This document shows positions 9,043-18,547 of a DNA stretch of 64,000 nt, one piece after another. Every line of letters begins with the position of its first letter. The first letter of the stretch is position 1. The translations under genes were made by a program, and so were the position numbers. The notes under the pieces are model-generated. The model did not search any database and had not been told where the DNA came from. It saw only the letters and a list, made by a program, of their open reading frames with translations. This stretch comes from Flagellimonas oceani (GTDB lineage Bacteria > Bacteroidota > Bacteroidia > Flavobacteriales > Flavobacteriaceae): NCBI RefSeq assembly GCF_011068285.1, contig NZ_CP049616.1, positions 2,088,501 to 2,152,500 on the forward strand, read 5' to 3'.

Positions 9043-10446
9043 CTATTCGTCCCAGAAAATTCGATCGAGGAGGGTAACCTCTGGCACATTCTGCCCATTC
9101 CGACTTACTTCATTGTCTGGATATGGCAACCTTCTTATAAACTGGCCATTCAAATTTGGATTCAAATTAGCGGGCAAATCCATATCCTCATACTGGTAAT
9201 CAAACCTTCTTGCATCATTCCAAGATTCTGGGTGCAAAAATAAAGCTACCCACTTTTCCTTGAAAATGTCCGCTAAAGTAAATGCCCCTTCACCCATACT
9301 AACACTAGGGTCGGCAAGGTATGTATCGATTTCATCTTGTGGAACTTCGAGCATTTGCATGTGTGCGATTATTCCGTCCAAATATGCCTGATAGGATCTA
9401 GATTTATCTATTTCGAAGGCTGCTTCAGCTTCTATAAATTTTTGCTCACTATATGTTCCTATCAATATAGGAGAGGTTATGGATGTGTAATATTGGTCCT
9501 CTATCAATGTTGACCTGGCTCCTTGTGCTGGTGCATTCCCCCTACCGGCGCCATTTACAGTACCTACAAAAGTATCATCATCCGTGGTACCTACCATAAG
9601 ACCTAACCTAGGATCGATCGTTGGATATGATGTCCCGTCCAATGCTTCGATAAATTGTTCGGATATCCATCCTCCCAACAACAGGTCCGCGTTGTCTCTG
9701 GCAACATCTGCCCAAGGGTTGATGTCCTGTTCAAAGAAATTAACCTTCGCATCATCATCATTCGATTGAAAGCCATTATCTATCGCCTGCAATATTACTG
9801 ATGCATTTTCTTGGGTATGGATCATGTACCGTGCCTTCAACATATTGGCAAAAGCTATCCACTTTGTTGTGTCACCTTGGTAGATAAAGTCATCGTCTCC
9901 CATAGAAACTGTTGTTTCTCCTTGCAGGTTAACTATTCCTTCGTCCAAAAATCCCATAATCATGGTATAGAGTTCACCATCATCATCATAAGAAGGGGTA
10001 ACTGTTTCAAAAGTAAAACTTTCTGAAAATGGCATATCACCAAAAATATCCACTCCCATCCCCAAGTTCAAGGCCATCAATACTTGTGCTGCGCCTTTAT
10101 AATGATTGGCGCCTTGCTCTTCGGCCTTTTCAATCAATACCGTCAAATCGGTCATAACATTATAAATATTGAACCAAGTATTATTGTGGCTTACAGGCTC
10201 CATGGTATCCGACGCACTTGCCTGGTTTGGCGAGGCCAAATACTGCACATAGTTTGAAGTGATACTCCCTACCCTAAAAGTGTTTTTTGCCGATTCGTAG
10301 GTAGTATTGATCATTAGTCCAGAGATGGGAGCATCTTCAGGATTGTTGGGATTTTCATTGACATCCAAATATGAGTCACAGGAAACCGTGATCAAAGTCA
10401 AAGCGAGCCCTACATTTCTTATTATCTTATTATTGATTTTCATCAT
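9043..10446 (-). CDS. SusD/RagB family nutrient-binding lipoprotein
   Basis: A 467-residue lipoprotein with a type II signal (ITVSC, Cys23) and the N-terminal DVNENPNNP motif typical of the SusD-like_2 branch. SusD proteins sit on the cell surface as a lid over a SusC channel. It follows the SusC gene after 9 bases, so it forms the usual pair. There is no enzyme gene in the operon, so the imported nutrient cannot be read from context; members of this branch often occur as orphan pairs or with peptidases. The ATG could also be the second of two adjacent Met codons. Confidence 0.92.
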   Translation of the reverse strand: MMKINNKIIRNVGLALTLITVSCDSYLDVNENPNNPEDAPISGLMINTTYESAKNTFRVGSITSNYVQYLASPNQASASDTMEPVSHNNTWFNIYNVMTDLTVLIEKAEEQGANHYKGAAQVLMALNLGMGVDIFGDMPFSESFTFETVTPSYDDDGELYTMIMGFLDEGIVNLQGETTVSMGDDDFIYQGDTTKWIAFANMLKARYMIHTQENASVILQAIDNGFQSNDDDAKVNFFEQDINPWADVARDNADLLLGGWISEQFIEALDGTSYPTIDPRLGLMVGTTDDDTFVGTVNGAGRGNAPAQGARSTLIEDQYYTSITSPILIGTYSEQKFIEAEAAFEIDKSRSYQAYLDGIIAHMQMLEVPQDEIDTYLADPSVSMGEGAFTLADIFKEKWVALFLHPESWNDARRFDYQYEDMDLPANLNPNLNGQFIRRLPYPDNEVSRNGQNVPEVTLLDRIFWDE

Positions 10447-10455
10447 TCTAGTTTT

Positions 10456-13400
10456 TTATATTCCAAAATTAAATGTTAGAAAATAGCTCTGTGTGCCCGG
10501 AAAACCAAGACCAGTAAAACCTATGGCATTTCCTCCAGCACCTGCAGAAAATGACTCTGGGTCGAAACCATCCCATGGTGTATATAAAATGATATTGTTC
10601 GCTGCCAATGATATTCGCAATGAAGTGAAGGGTAACTTAGCAAGTGCCCTGCCATCTAAATTATATGCCAATGATATGTTCCTTAATTTAATGAAGCTAG
10701 CGTCCTGTACAAAATTTTCACTGACCCCCCTATAGGCATTTCTCCAATAGCCCGCACCATAGTCCCTGCCATCGGGGCCCACACCTTGTCCCAACCAAAC
10801 TTCTTGGGTATTTGGTGTTCCGTCCGCCAAAACCCCGTCAAAAACACGAAAATCGTTCCTAGCTAGGGTATATTCATTTTTACCAAAGGCCGACAAAAAG
10901 TTATCATACTGGTTATATTGATCTACATCTGCCCTAAAGTCTATCAAAAAGCTAAAATCAAAATTCTTATAGGTAAACTCGTTTTTTAAACCTCCTATCC
11001 ACTTGGGAACTGCGTTACCGAGTATAAGCTGATCCAAATTCCGAACAGGGAAGCCATCCTCTCCGATTACCGTGGGCAAATTACGCTGTAGGAATATAGA
11101 CTCTTCGTCCGCCCCAAATCTTTGATAGCTTGTTCCATATAGGTTTCCATAGGCCTCTCCTTCTATCAGTTTCATGGTGACCGTACTTCCAACATAACCA
11201 AATTGGTTTCCCACAATGATTTCATCAATACCTTCCCTTATGGATTTGACCTCGTTGTTGTTCATGGATAGGTTGGCCGTTGTTTTCCAAGTAAAATCCT
11301 CATTACGAACAATATCAGCTCCCAAAACAATCTCAAATCCACTATTCTGAATTTCTCCTGCATTGGTTATGTAGGAAGAGAATCCGGTTGCATCGGAAAT
11401 AGGCACTGGGATGATTTGATCTTCTGCATTGGATTTATAATAAGTAAAATCCAAATCCAATCGACTATCAAAAAAGGATAGCTGTGCACCAAACTCCATT
11501 GATGTTGTTAATTCTGGTTTTAGTAATGGGTCTCCAAATTCACTATTTCTACTAAACCCGACTTGTCCGTCCAGCGGAAAATGACCTGGTGAAACAAACG
11601 TTGAACCAAGTATGTGGGGGTTTGTATCTTTACCTACCTGTGCCCATGATGCCCTTACTTTTCCAAAAGTGAACCATGTAGGGGCATCAAAATGCTCTGT
11701 GAACACATAGCCCAAATTAACTGATGGATAAAAGAATGAATTATTGTCTTTGGGGAGCGTTGAAGAAATATCATTTCGGCCAGTTACATTCAAAAACAGG
11801 TAGTCTTTATAGTTCAACATTAGATCTCCATAAAAACCGACCAATCTTCTTATGCTTTTCCCTTGGTCCGAGAATATTCTGCTGGTGTTATTGAGATTAT
11901 AAAATTCGGGAATAATGAAAAGCTCGCCCCTTGAGGTCAACCTATCGTATTTCCTTTCAAATATATCGTTCCCCAACCTCAGAGTGGTTGTTAGGTCATC
12001 ACCAAATTCATTGTTCAGTGTGATATAAAAATTGGAGGTTATATCTCTACTGTTTATACGTGTTTCCTCCATAAAGCCTTCCGAATCCAATGGCAATTCC
12101 CCATCTATACCTTTAGGCCCTGGGGTGATTTCAGTTCTGGAATCGCTGTAAAAATCAGTCCCTATACGGTAAGAAAGGGTTAACCATTCCAACGGACTGT
12201 AATTAAAGTTCAGGTTACCGATTATCCTATTTACATCATCCTTGTATGTACTAAAACGTGCATCATAAATTGGATTGGTGTTTCCATAGGTCTTCATTGT
12301 CCCATCTTCATTTATATAATCCCTTACATCTTGAGTTTCCGCCCAATACATCATCCTTTCCATAAAACGATCGTGAGGAACCCTATTTCCCCCTGAGTTG
12401 GAGTAATTTATAGAGCCTCCAAAATTGAACTTTTCGTTCATTGTGACCGTTCCCGATATTTTTGCAGTAGTCCTATCCCAAGTACTAAAAGGAATAATCC
12501 CTTTCTGGTCAAAACGTCCCAATGATGCATAAAATGTTGCTTTATCTCCCCCTCCGGAAATACTTATACTATGGTCTGTTTGCATCCCTGTATTAAAAGC
12601 CCTATTCCAATTATCTTGGTATTTATGCCCGGGTTCGCTTAAAGCAACCTGGTCGATAGGAGCTCCCCAGCTTGGCCAAAAACTTGACGGGTCGTATTCC
12701 CCGCTAAAACCTTGACCATATTCCTTTTGGAGTTTGGGCAAGCGATTGAGTTCCTCAAATCCGACAGAAGTATTAAGGTTAATGCTCACCTTTCCTTTCT
12801 TTCCTTTCTTTGTAGTGATAATAACCGCCCCATTTGCGGCCCTTACTCCATAAAGAGCTGTTGCCGCTGCACCTTTCAAAACTGACATGGACTCGACATC
12901 AGCCGGGTTAATATCAGCGGCCCTATTAGATAGTCCCCTTGGTGTGTTTGGCGATTCTACTGTGGAATTGTCAATGGGCACACCATCCACGACAAAAAGC
13001 GGTTGGTTGTCCGCATTTGGATCAAGAGAATTGATTCCCCTTATTATAATTCTAGCGCTTTGGCCCGGTGCTCCTCCAGAATTGGTAATTTGAACACCAG
13101 CTACCTGCCCTTGCAACGAATTAACAAGATTAGACTGTTTTGTGTTGGCTATAGCTTCTGCATCTACACTCTGCACTGCATAACCCAAAGCTTTCTTCTC
13201 TTGGGAGATACCAAATGCAGTAACCACAACCTCATCCAGTTGTGTTGAATCTTCCTCCAGAACTACATTCAATGTGGTTTCAGAACCCACTGTAATGTCC
13301 TTTGGCTTCATTCCTATATAGGAAAATCGTAATACTTGCCCGCTTGAGGCGTTTATGGAATAATTTCCATCAAAATCGGTAGTTGTACCTATATTGGCAC

Positions 13401-13527
13401 CACTCACCACAATGGTCACCCCAGGTAAAGGTGTGCCCGAAGTATCGGATACGGTACCCGTAATGGTCTGACCAAACGCAACAATGCATGAGAACATTGC
13501 TGCTAATGTTAAAAACATGCTTTTCAT
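10456..13527 (-). CDS. SusC/RagA family TonB-linked outer membrane receptor
   Basis: A 1023-residue TonB-dependent outer membrane protein. It has a signal peptide ending near GQ (residue 20), a carboxypeptidase-regulatory-like domain (about 22-100, TGTVSDTSGTPLPGVTIVVSG), a TonB-box-like segment (QLDEVVVTAFG), a plug (to about 230, with SVLKGAAATALYGVRAANG) and a 22-stranded barrel ending in phenylalanine-rich FLTFNFGI. It pairs with the SusD gene downstream. It lies next to murein-recycling genes on the other strand, but a functional link is not shown. A 13-bp inverted repeat lies just upstream. Confidence 0.95.
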   Translation of the reverse strand: MKSMFLTLAAMFSCIVAFGQTITGTVSDTSGTPLPGVTIVVSGANIGTTTDFDGNYSINASSGQVLRFSYIGMKPKDITVGSETTLNVVLEEDSTQLDEVVVTAFGISQEKKALGYAVQSVDAEAIANTKQSNLVNSLQGQVAGVQITNSGGAPGQSARIIIRGINSLDPNADNQPLFVVDGVPIDNSTVESPNTPRGLSNRAADINPADVESMSVLKGAAATALYGVRAANGAVIITTKKGKKGKVSINLNTSVGFEELNRLPKLQKEYGQGFSGEYDPSSFWPSWGAPIDQVALSEPGHKYQDNWNRAFNTGMQTDHSISISGGGDKATFYASLGRFDQKGIIPFSTWDRTTAKISGTVTMNEKFNFGGSINYSNSGGNRVPHDRFMERMMYWAETQDVRDYINEDGTMKTYGNTNPIYDARFSTYKDDVNRIIGNLNFNYSPLEWLTLSYRIGTDFYSDSRTEITPGPKGIDGELPLDSEGFMEETRINSRDITSNFYITLNNEFGDDLTTTLRLGNDIFERKYDRLTSRGELFIIPEFYNLNNTSRIFSDQGKSIRRLVGFYGDLMLNYKDYLFLNVTGRNDISSTLPKDNNSFFYPSVNLGYVFTEHFDAPTWFTFGKVRASWAQVGKDTNPHILGSTFVSPGHFPLDGQVGFSRNSEFGDPLLKPELTTSMEFGAQLSFFDSRLDLDFTYYKSNAEDQIIPVPISDATGFSSYITNAGEIQNSGFEIVLGADIVRNEDFTWKTTANLSMNNNEVKSIREGIDEIIVGNQFGYVGSTVTMKLIEGEAYGNLYGTSYQRFGADEESIFLQRNLPTVIGEDGFPVRNLDQLILGNAVPKWIGGLKNEFTYKNFDFSFLIDFRADVDQYNQYDNFLSAFGKNEYTLARNDFRVFDGVLADGTPNTQEVWLGQGVGPDGRDYGAGYWRNAYRGVSENFVQDASFIKLRNISLAYNLDGRALAKLPFTSLRISLAANNIILYTPWDGFDPESFSAGAGGNAIGFTGLGFPGTQSYFLTFNFGI

Positions 13528-13577
13528 TAGGTTAGGTTTAAGTGAATAAGGGTGAAAAGTGGTTAATTTTTTTTACA

Positions 13578-13609
13578 AATCAAACATTTTAACTAAAAAA
13601 TGTTTGATT
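13578..13609. promoter_or_regulatory. inverted repeat upstream of susC, possible operator
   Basis: The arms aatcaaacatttt (13578-13590) and aaaatgtttgatt (13597-13609) are perfect 13-bp complements with a 6-base spacer, about 50 bases before the SusC start. It could be an operator or a leader hairpin. No T run follows on the minus strand in a terminator position, so attenuation is less likely. Confidence 0.5.
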
Positions 13610-13822
13610 AATGATTATTTATAGGCCTCAGGTCAAGTATCTTCAAATAGTTCCGGCATTTTTTAAAAACATCGTATTACAGATACCATTCTTTACTTTC
13701 TAGATTGTACGAGACACACTTCAATCATTGTCAAAATGATAAAATTTAGCGTCTAAAAATTTAATTTTATTAAAAATTATACCTATCTTTTAAAGACTTA
13801 TAAAACATAAAAGTAGGGCATC

Positions 13823-14266
13823 ATGAAAAAATCAGTTTTACTTTTCACTCTTATTTTCGTTTTTGTGATAGGGGGAAGTTTCACGGAACACAAACCAAAA
13901 GACCCAACTATTGAAGGAACTTGGGAGCTTCAAAGTTTTTACAACTATGACGGGGAAAACGTTATAGATACCATAGAAAAATCGGACGGGTACCGACAGG
14001 TCAAAATGTATTCCAAGGAAAAGATCATGTGGACCCGATACGTACCGGACGACCCTAATGGAAGATTCGGTTATGGATCCTACAGGGTTACGGACAATTC
14101 CTTGATCGAAGTGATCGAATACGGTGATGATGATATGATGAAAGCTTTGGATACCATGCGAAACTTTACGTTCGAACTTATCCTTAAGGAAGACACCTTC
14201 AGTCAAATCACTGTGGACTCTGATGGAAACAGGACATTTTCAGAAAATTACAAGCGGATTGATTAA
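13823..14266 (+). CDS. small secreted protein, lipocalin-like
   Basis: A 147-residue protein with a hydrophobic N-terminus (VLLFTLIFVFVIGG) that looks like a signal peptide. The remainder, starting TIEGTWELQSF and followed by alternating strands to FSENYKRID, resembles lipocalin-like proteins that are common in Bacteroidota; no catalytic residues are evident. Its role is unknown. It is divergent from the SusC gene and convergent with trxB, with which it shares a terminator. Confidence 0.7.
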   Translation: MKKSVLLFTLIFVFVIGGSFTEHKPKDPTIEGTWELQSFYNYDGENVIDTIEKSDGYRQVKMYSKEKIMWTRYVPDDPNGRFGYGSYRVTDNSLIEVIEYGDDDMMKALDTMRNFTFELILKEDTFSQITVDSDGNRTFSENYKRID

Positions 14267-14281
14267 ACTAGTACAATCATG

Positions 14282-14313
14282 AAAAAAGGCACTGAAATTT
14301 CAGTGCCTTTTTT
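14282..14313. terminator. bidirectional terminator between the lipocalin-like gene and trxB
   Basis: aaaaaaggcactga and tcagtgcctttttt form a perfect stem of at least nine pairs with A/T tails on both sides. Confidence 0.9.
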
Positions 14314-14335
14314 ATATCCAGTTTTAATCAGCTTA

Positions 14336-15304
14336 CTACGAAGCCAACATTTCCTTGCTCTCTACAGCCGCCAAATAGCGCTCTGCATCCAAAGCCGCCA
14401 TACAGCCTGTTCCGGCCGCAGTGACTGCTTGTCTGTATATTTTGTCCTGGGCATCACCGCTGGCAAACACACCGGGTTTATTGGTTTTGGTGGACTTTGG
14501 TTGTGTAATGATATAACCTGTCTCATCCATATCCAATTGACCTTTGAACACATCGGTATTGGGCTTATGGCCAATGGCAATGAACAATCCGGTAATGGAA
14601 ATCTCCTCTTTCTCACCTGTTTCATTGTTGACGATTCTTAGCCCTTCCACAACTTGGTCGCCCAGTACTTCATCCACTTCGGTATTGTACCTGATTTCAA
14701 TGTTATCGATACTGTTCACCCTATGCTGCATGGCCTTGGATGCCCTCATGTGATCCTTGCGCACCAACATGGTTACCTTGGTACAGATGTTTGCCAAGTA
14801 AGAGGCTTCTTCCGCAGCAGTGTCTCCTGCCCCTACGATTGCCACTTCTTGACCTTTGTAGAAAAAGCCGTCACACACGGCGCATGCAGATACTCCTCCG
14901 CCACGTAAACGCTGCTCGCTTGGAATATTCAGATATTTGGCCGAAGCTCCTGTTGAGATAATAACGGTCTCCGCTTCAAGTTCGGTAGCATCGTCCACAG
15001 TAATTTTATGGATTCCCCCGACTTCGTCGCTTAACTCCACCGCCGTTACCATTCCTATTCTTACTTCGGTGCCAAACCGTTCGGCCTGTTGTTGCAATTG
15101 CATCATCATGGTGGGTCCATCTATCCCTTCTGGGTACCCTGGAAAATTGTCAACCTCTGTTGTAGTGGTCAACTGTCCGCCAGGCTCCAGTCCTGTATAC
15201 ATTACCGGTTTTAAATCTGCCCTAGAGGCATAAATGGCCGCTGTATAGCCCGCAGGCCCCGACCCAATGATCAATGTTTTTATTCTTTCCACTTGTTCTG
15301 ACAT
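14336..15304 (-). CDS. trxB: thioredoxin-disulfide reductase
   Basis: A 322-residue low-molecular-weight thioredoxin reductase that uses NADPH and FAD to reduce thioredoxin. Visible are the FAD-binding GSGPAG (residues 14-19), the redox pair Cys141 and Cys144 in CAVCD, the NADPH site GAGDTAAEEA, and the closing FAD motif FASGDAQDK. The length is normal. ATG start at 15304; a -7 box TACTTTTG lies on the minus strand at 15339-15332. The upstream 142 bases end at a terminator belonging to the putative small RNA, so trxB is probably transcribed from its own promoter. Confidence 0.95.
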   Translation of the reverse strand: MSEQVERIKTLIIGSGPAGYTAAIYASRADLKPVMYTGLEPGGQLTTTTEVDNFPGYPEGIDGPTMMMQLQQQAERFGTEVRIGMVTAVELSDEVGGIHKITVDDATELEAETVIISTGASAKYLNIPSEQRLRGGGVSACAVCDGFFYKGQEVAIVGAGDTAAEEASYLANICTKVTMLVRKDHMRASKAMQHRVNSIDNIEIRYNTEVDEVLGDQVVEGLRIVNNETGEKEEISITGLFIAIGHKPNTDVFKGQLDMDETGYIITQPKSTKTNKPGVFASGDAQDKIYRQAVTAAGTGCMAALDAERYLAAVESKEMLAS

Positions 15305-15446
15305 ATATCTTCTTCCTGAAATGTTACATTACAAAAGTAGGTTTTTTGTCCAAAAACTTACACCCAAGGTTTTCTGGGTTTCCTGAAAAGATGTGAACAA
15401 TTGTGAATGAGTGGATTCTTAAAAGGCATTTGCATCGGGTACAAAT

Positions 15447-15476
15447 AAAAAAGAGCCGTTAAAAACGGCTCTTTTT
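15447..15476 (-). terminator. rho-independent terminator of the putative small RNA
   Basis: On the minus strand aagagccgtt pairs with aacggctctt around a tt-rich loop and is followed by six T. It sits in the gap upstream of trxB and does not follow any protein gene directly on the minus strand. Confidence 0.8.
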
Positions 15477-15685
15477 CCGAAAAAGTAGGTCAAATTTATG
15501 GGAACATATATTTGATCTTAGAAAACCGTTACAACCAAGGGGCTCAACCTCAAAAACCCCTTGGAGCAACGTAAACCTTTTTTTGCAAATAAGATATTAG
15601 GTTAAGAACACAAAGTACCCCATAATCACCCCATCCTATTTAAGGTTTAGAACGTAAGCTTCATGAGCTTAGCGTTAACTGGGAC
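15447..15685 (-). ncRNA. putative structured small RNA between trxB and the RimK-fusion gene
   Basis: The 551-base gap 15305-15855 holds no credible gene. On the minus strand, a -7 box (TATGTTTG, 15692-15685) is followed by a hairpin at 15651-15676 (aacg, one bulge, taagct, loop, agctta, cgtt), by a second hairpin at 15535-15564 with 8-bp arms ccaagggg and ccccttgg, and by the terminator. The expected transcript is about 230 nt, in the size range of 6S RNA, but no match to a known family could be established and the -33 box is weak. The rest of the gap (15690-15855) shows a direct repeat taacgaatg (15724-15732, 15745-15753) between G and C runs that may end the RimK-fusion operon. Confidence 0.45.
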
Positions 15686-15855
15686 AAACATACAACGGTA
15701 TTATGATTTGTTAGGGGCCAAACTAACGAATGGGGCTTCTGGGTTAACGAATGCCCCTTTTGAATTTATACTTGCAATTTTCGGGGCCTGTGTAGGAAAT
15801 TATTTATAAAAATATTAATTATTTGATTTTCAAACAATTGAACTATTCAAGCTAT

Positions 15856-17226
15856 TTAATGCTTGTATTTTAACTTTCTTTCGATGGTTTCGATCATTAC
15901 ATTGGCAATGTCCTTTCCTGTGGTATTTTCGATACCCTCCAATCCGGGTGAAGAGTTAACTTCCAAGAGCAAAGGGCCTTTATTGGATCTAATAAGGTCT
16001 ACCCCGGCAACATCCAAATTGAACACTTTTGCAGATTTTATGGCCAATTTGCGCTCTTCTGGAGTTATTTTGACCTTGGATGCCGCGCCTCCTTGGTGAA
16101 TATTCGCCCTAAATTCTCCTTTTTGGGCGGTACGCTGCATAGAGGCCACAACTTTGCCATTCACTACAAAGCAACGAATATCGTGCCCATTGGCCTCCTT
16201 GATAAATTCTTGGACCAAAATATTGGTCTGTACGCTTTTAAAAGCATTTATCACACTTTCCGCGGCCTTATTGGTTTCTGCAAGCACAACGCCCTTGCCC
16301 TGTGTGCTCTCCAATAGTTTGATGATCAACGGAGCTCCGCTAACCATCCTAATAAGGTCCTTGGTATCCATAGGCGATTTGGCAAAACCTGTGGTAGGTA
16401 TGTGTATATCGTTCTTGGAAAACATTTGCGATGCGAAAAGCTTGTCCCTTGATCTACCAATGGAGTCGGCCGAGTTTAAACAATAGACCCCAAGGGTATC
16501 AAACTGTCGCAACAAGGCACAACCATAAAATGTGACCGCAGGCTTTATCCTTGGAATCACGGCATCGAACTTATCAAGAATGTTTCCGCCGCGGTACCTG
16601 ATTTCCGGTGTAGATGCGTCCAATTTCATGTATACATGCTCCACGTTCAAAAAAACCACTTTATGACCACGCATTTCGCCTGCTTCAATGATTCTTTTGT
16701 TGCTGTAAAGATTGGGGTTGCTGGCCAAAAGCCCTATTCTAAGTCCCTTTTTTTCGGTTGTGTAGGGCTTATATTTTTGTTCCAATTGCTCTTCCGTGAT
16801 GTCTCCCTGAATAAAACTTTCGGAAGGATTCACCAAAAACCTGTCGTTCATGGCCTCGCGACCCAACAACATTCGGTACTCCATGGTATCCCTATTGGCC
16901 AAGGTAAGGTCTATTTCATAACTTTTACCGGCAATGCTCACCGAAGTCCTTATTACGGGGCGCTCCTCTGCGATGCCCTGTGAGCTCTTAACATTACGGA
17001 CATCGACCAGTTTGGCCTGGCATAATAAGGATATGCTCCTGTTGTCTTGAACGGGATTGACCTCGAACCTGACCCATTCTTCCAGCCCCTTGTTAAAAAT
17101 TTTGATCTTACTGGCTTGAATCGATGATGTTTTTGCGCCGGAATCCACTCTTGCCTTTATGGCCGGAATTCCCAAATCATCAAAACGGCACCATTCTTCG
17201 CTACCCAATATTTTTAAATCGTTCAA
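15856..17226 (-). CDS. fusion of RimB-like protease domain and RimK-type ATP-grasp ligase
   Basis: A 456-residue protein. Residues about 8-140 match the ATP-dependent zinc protease/RimB family (retropepsin-like, [10 protein letters not shown] at 26-35, then MLLGREAM). Residues from about 155 on are a RimK-type ATP-grasp ligase, with [15 protein letters not shown] and the metal motif [15 protein letters not shown] near the end. RimK adds glutamate residues to ribosomal protein S6 and RimB is the associated protease in pseudomonads; here both functions are in one chain. The start codon is TTG: an in-frame stop lies three codons upstream and no ATG exists before the RimK domain. It follows the RMD1 gene by 13 bases. 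Confidence 0.85.
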   Translation of the reverse strand: MNDLKILGSEEWCRFDDLGIPAIKARVDSGAKTSSIQASKIKIFNKGLEEWVRFEVNPVQDNRSISLLCQAKLVDVRNVKSSQGIAEERPVIRTSVSIAGKSYEIDLTLANRDTMEYRMLLGREAMNDRFLVNPSESFIQGDITEEQLEQKYKPYTTEKKGLRIGLLASNPNLYSNKRIIEAGEMRGHKVVFLNVEHVYMKLDASTPEIRYRGGNILDKFDAVIPRIKPAVTFYGCALLRQFDTLGVYCLNSADSIGRSRDKLFASQMFSKNDIHIPTTGFAKSPMDTKDLIRMVSGAPLIIKLLESTQGKGVVLAETNKAAESVINAFKSVQTNILVQEFIKEANGHDIRCFVVNGKVVASMQRTAQKGEFRANIHQGGAASKVKITPEERKLAIKSAKVFNLDVAGVDLIRSNKGPLLLEVNSSPGLEGIENTTGKDIANVMIETIERKLKYKH

Positions 17227-17239
17227 AACAACTATTTAT

Positions 17240-18025
17240 TTAACTGATTAATCTCATAATAAACAGGTCGACCACCTCGACCAAGATCAAAATAATAATG
17301 ATCCACTCCAGTCTGCTGCTTTCCCTGTGGTCCATAATATTCATGAACAGACTGAGGTTTTCCTTGATCACTATTCCCTGCTCCTTAATATTCCGGTACC
17401 TTTCCTTTAAATCAAAGATTTGTTTTAAACCCTTGTCCAATCGGTCCAGTTCCATGTCTTCCCACACTACTTCGTGGGAATCAAAAATATAGAGGTTTTC
17501 AGAGATTTGATTGTTGATGTTCAACACTTTTGCAATGTGGCGTTTCAACTTCTTGCCCCCCAAGTCCAGTTTACCTTTTTGTTCCAGATAGGTGGTGTGC
17601 TGCCGGGTCTCCTTCATCGCTTGTTCCGAAAGTCCCGCATAATAATCCAGGGCCACGGACTGGGACAGATGCAACAATGCCAAACGAATACCTTCCACAT
17701 TTGATTTTGGCAAGATCACCTTGTCATTATCTATGGTTGCCTTTTCGCGATCGGACACGAGCGCCATGTCCATGGTCTCTGTAATGTCCGATTGCCGCCA
17801 CTCTTCACAAAATGGCTTGATTTCCATCAATAATTCGGATATTTCGTTTTCGGAGTACCCAAAAAAGGAAACAACACCATATCTGAAAATATAAAGGTAA
17901 CGTGATGCATCGGAATAAAAAAGTTCATCCCTATCGCCATAAATCAATTCCTTGTTCAAAGCTCTCCGACAGGCAAGTATATTGGTGCTTGTTGCCAGGT
18001 GAAGAGCCATTGCTTTTGATTTCAT
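17240..18025 (-). CDS. RMD1/DUF155 family protein
   Basis: A 261-residue member of the RMD1 (DUF155) family, known from mitochondrial and yeast proteins and common in bacteria; the biochemical role is not established. The N-terminal domain contains YLYIFRYGVVSFFGYSENE, a family signature, and the C-terminus has one membrane segment (LEWIIIILILVEVVDLFIM, about residues 238-256), preceded by a predicted coiled helix. It is 13 bases upstream of the RimB-RimK fusion and separated from the polyamine operon by a hairpin terminator. Functional linkage to RimK is suggested by the spacing only. Confidence 0.85.
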   Translation of the reverse strand: MKSKAMALHLATSTNILACRRALNKELIYGDRDELFYSDASRYLYIFRYGVVSFFGYSENEISELLMEIKPFCEEWRQSDITETMDMALVSDREKATIDNDKVILPKSNVEGIRLALLHLSQSVALDYYAGLSEQAMKETRQHTTYLEQKGKLDLGGKKLKRHIAKVLNINNQISENLYIFDSHEVVWEDMELDRLDKGLKQIFDLKERYRNIKEQGIVIKENLSLFMNIMDHRESSRLEWIIIILILVEVVDLFIMRLIS

Positions 18026-18103
18026 ATTAATCTTTAAAACTATTTTTTGTTTTGAATGATAATGGCAAAAGAAATGTCTGTTCGAATTTTTCCCACAGGA
18101 AAA

Positions 18104-18151
18104 AGTATCGAGAACAAAGGCTCTGGCCTAGAAATTGCAATTCTCGATACT
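18104..18151 (-). terminator. long hairpin terminator after the polyamine operon
   Basis: agtatcgagaa (18104-18114) and ttctcgatact (18141-18151) are perfect 11-bp arms around a 26-base loop. On the minus strand the stem is followed by TTTTTCC, so it ends the operon transcribed from speA. Confidence 0.7.
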
Positions 18152-18236
18152 AGTTTTTGTTTCACTCCAAAAAATCACTCGAATTGACGAATTTCAACCA
18201 AAATGCAAATAGAATTTCATCCATAGATTAAAAAGT

Positions 18237-18545
18237 CTATTCTTCTTCGGAACCTTCCAACTCGTCGGTGTCCAGGTCGGAGTCTTCGCTATCGCCGTTG
18301 TCCGAATCGTCAAAATCCTCCATGGCCATCACCAAACGCTTGCTCACTTTTATAAGGTAAGCGGTGTCGTCTGTTCTTACCTCAACACACTCCACTACTT
18401 CGTTGCTGGCATTTCTGTATGTAACTATATCATCGTCATCGTAACCATCGGGGAATTTCTCAACAAGAAGGTTGAGTATGTTCTTGTCCAATTTTTTATA
18501 ATCAACGATTACACGCTTTAAAACAGGGGTTTGTCCTTTTCTCAT
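18237..18545 (-). CDS. acidic small protein, last gene of the polyamine operon
   Basis: A 102-residue protein of unknown function. The first 60 residues look folded (VLKRVIVDYKKLDKNILNLL, then YRNASNEVVECVEVRTDD), while the last 27 are almost only Asp, Glu, Ser and Gly (starting EDFDDSDNGDSEDSD). No signal peptide or membrane segment. It begins two bases after the stop of the deoxyhypusine-synthase-like gene, so it is certainly in the same transcript. An acidic tail could bind a polycation, but this is only a thought. Confidence 0.75.
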   Translation of the reverse strand: MRKGQTPVLKRVIVDYKKLDKNILNLLVEKFPDGYDDDDIVTYRNASNEVVECVEVRTDDTAYLIKVSKRLVMAMEDFDDSDNGDSEDSDLDTDELEGSEEE

Positions 18546-18547
18546 GG

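Noticed and set aside
9043..13527. Second polysaccharide utilisation locus
   Set aside because: No glycan enzyme or regulator accompanies this SusC/SusD pair.
15447..15692. tmRNA, RNase P RNA or SRP RNA in the trxB gap
   Set aside because: None of their conserved core words is visible.
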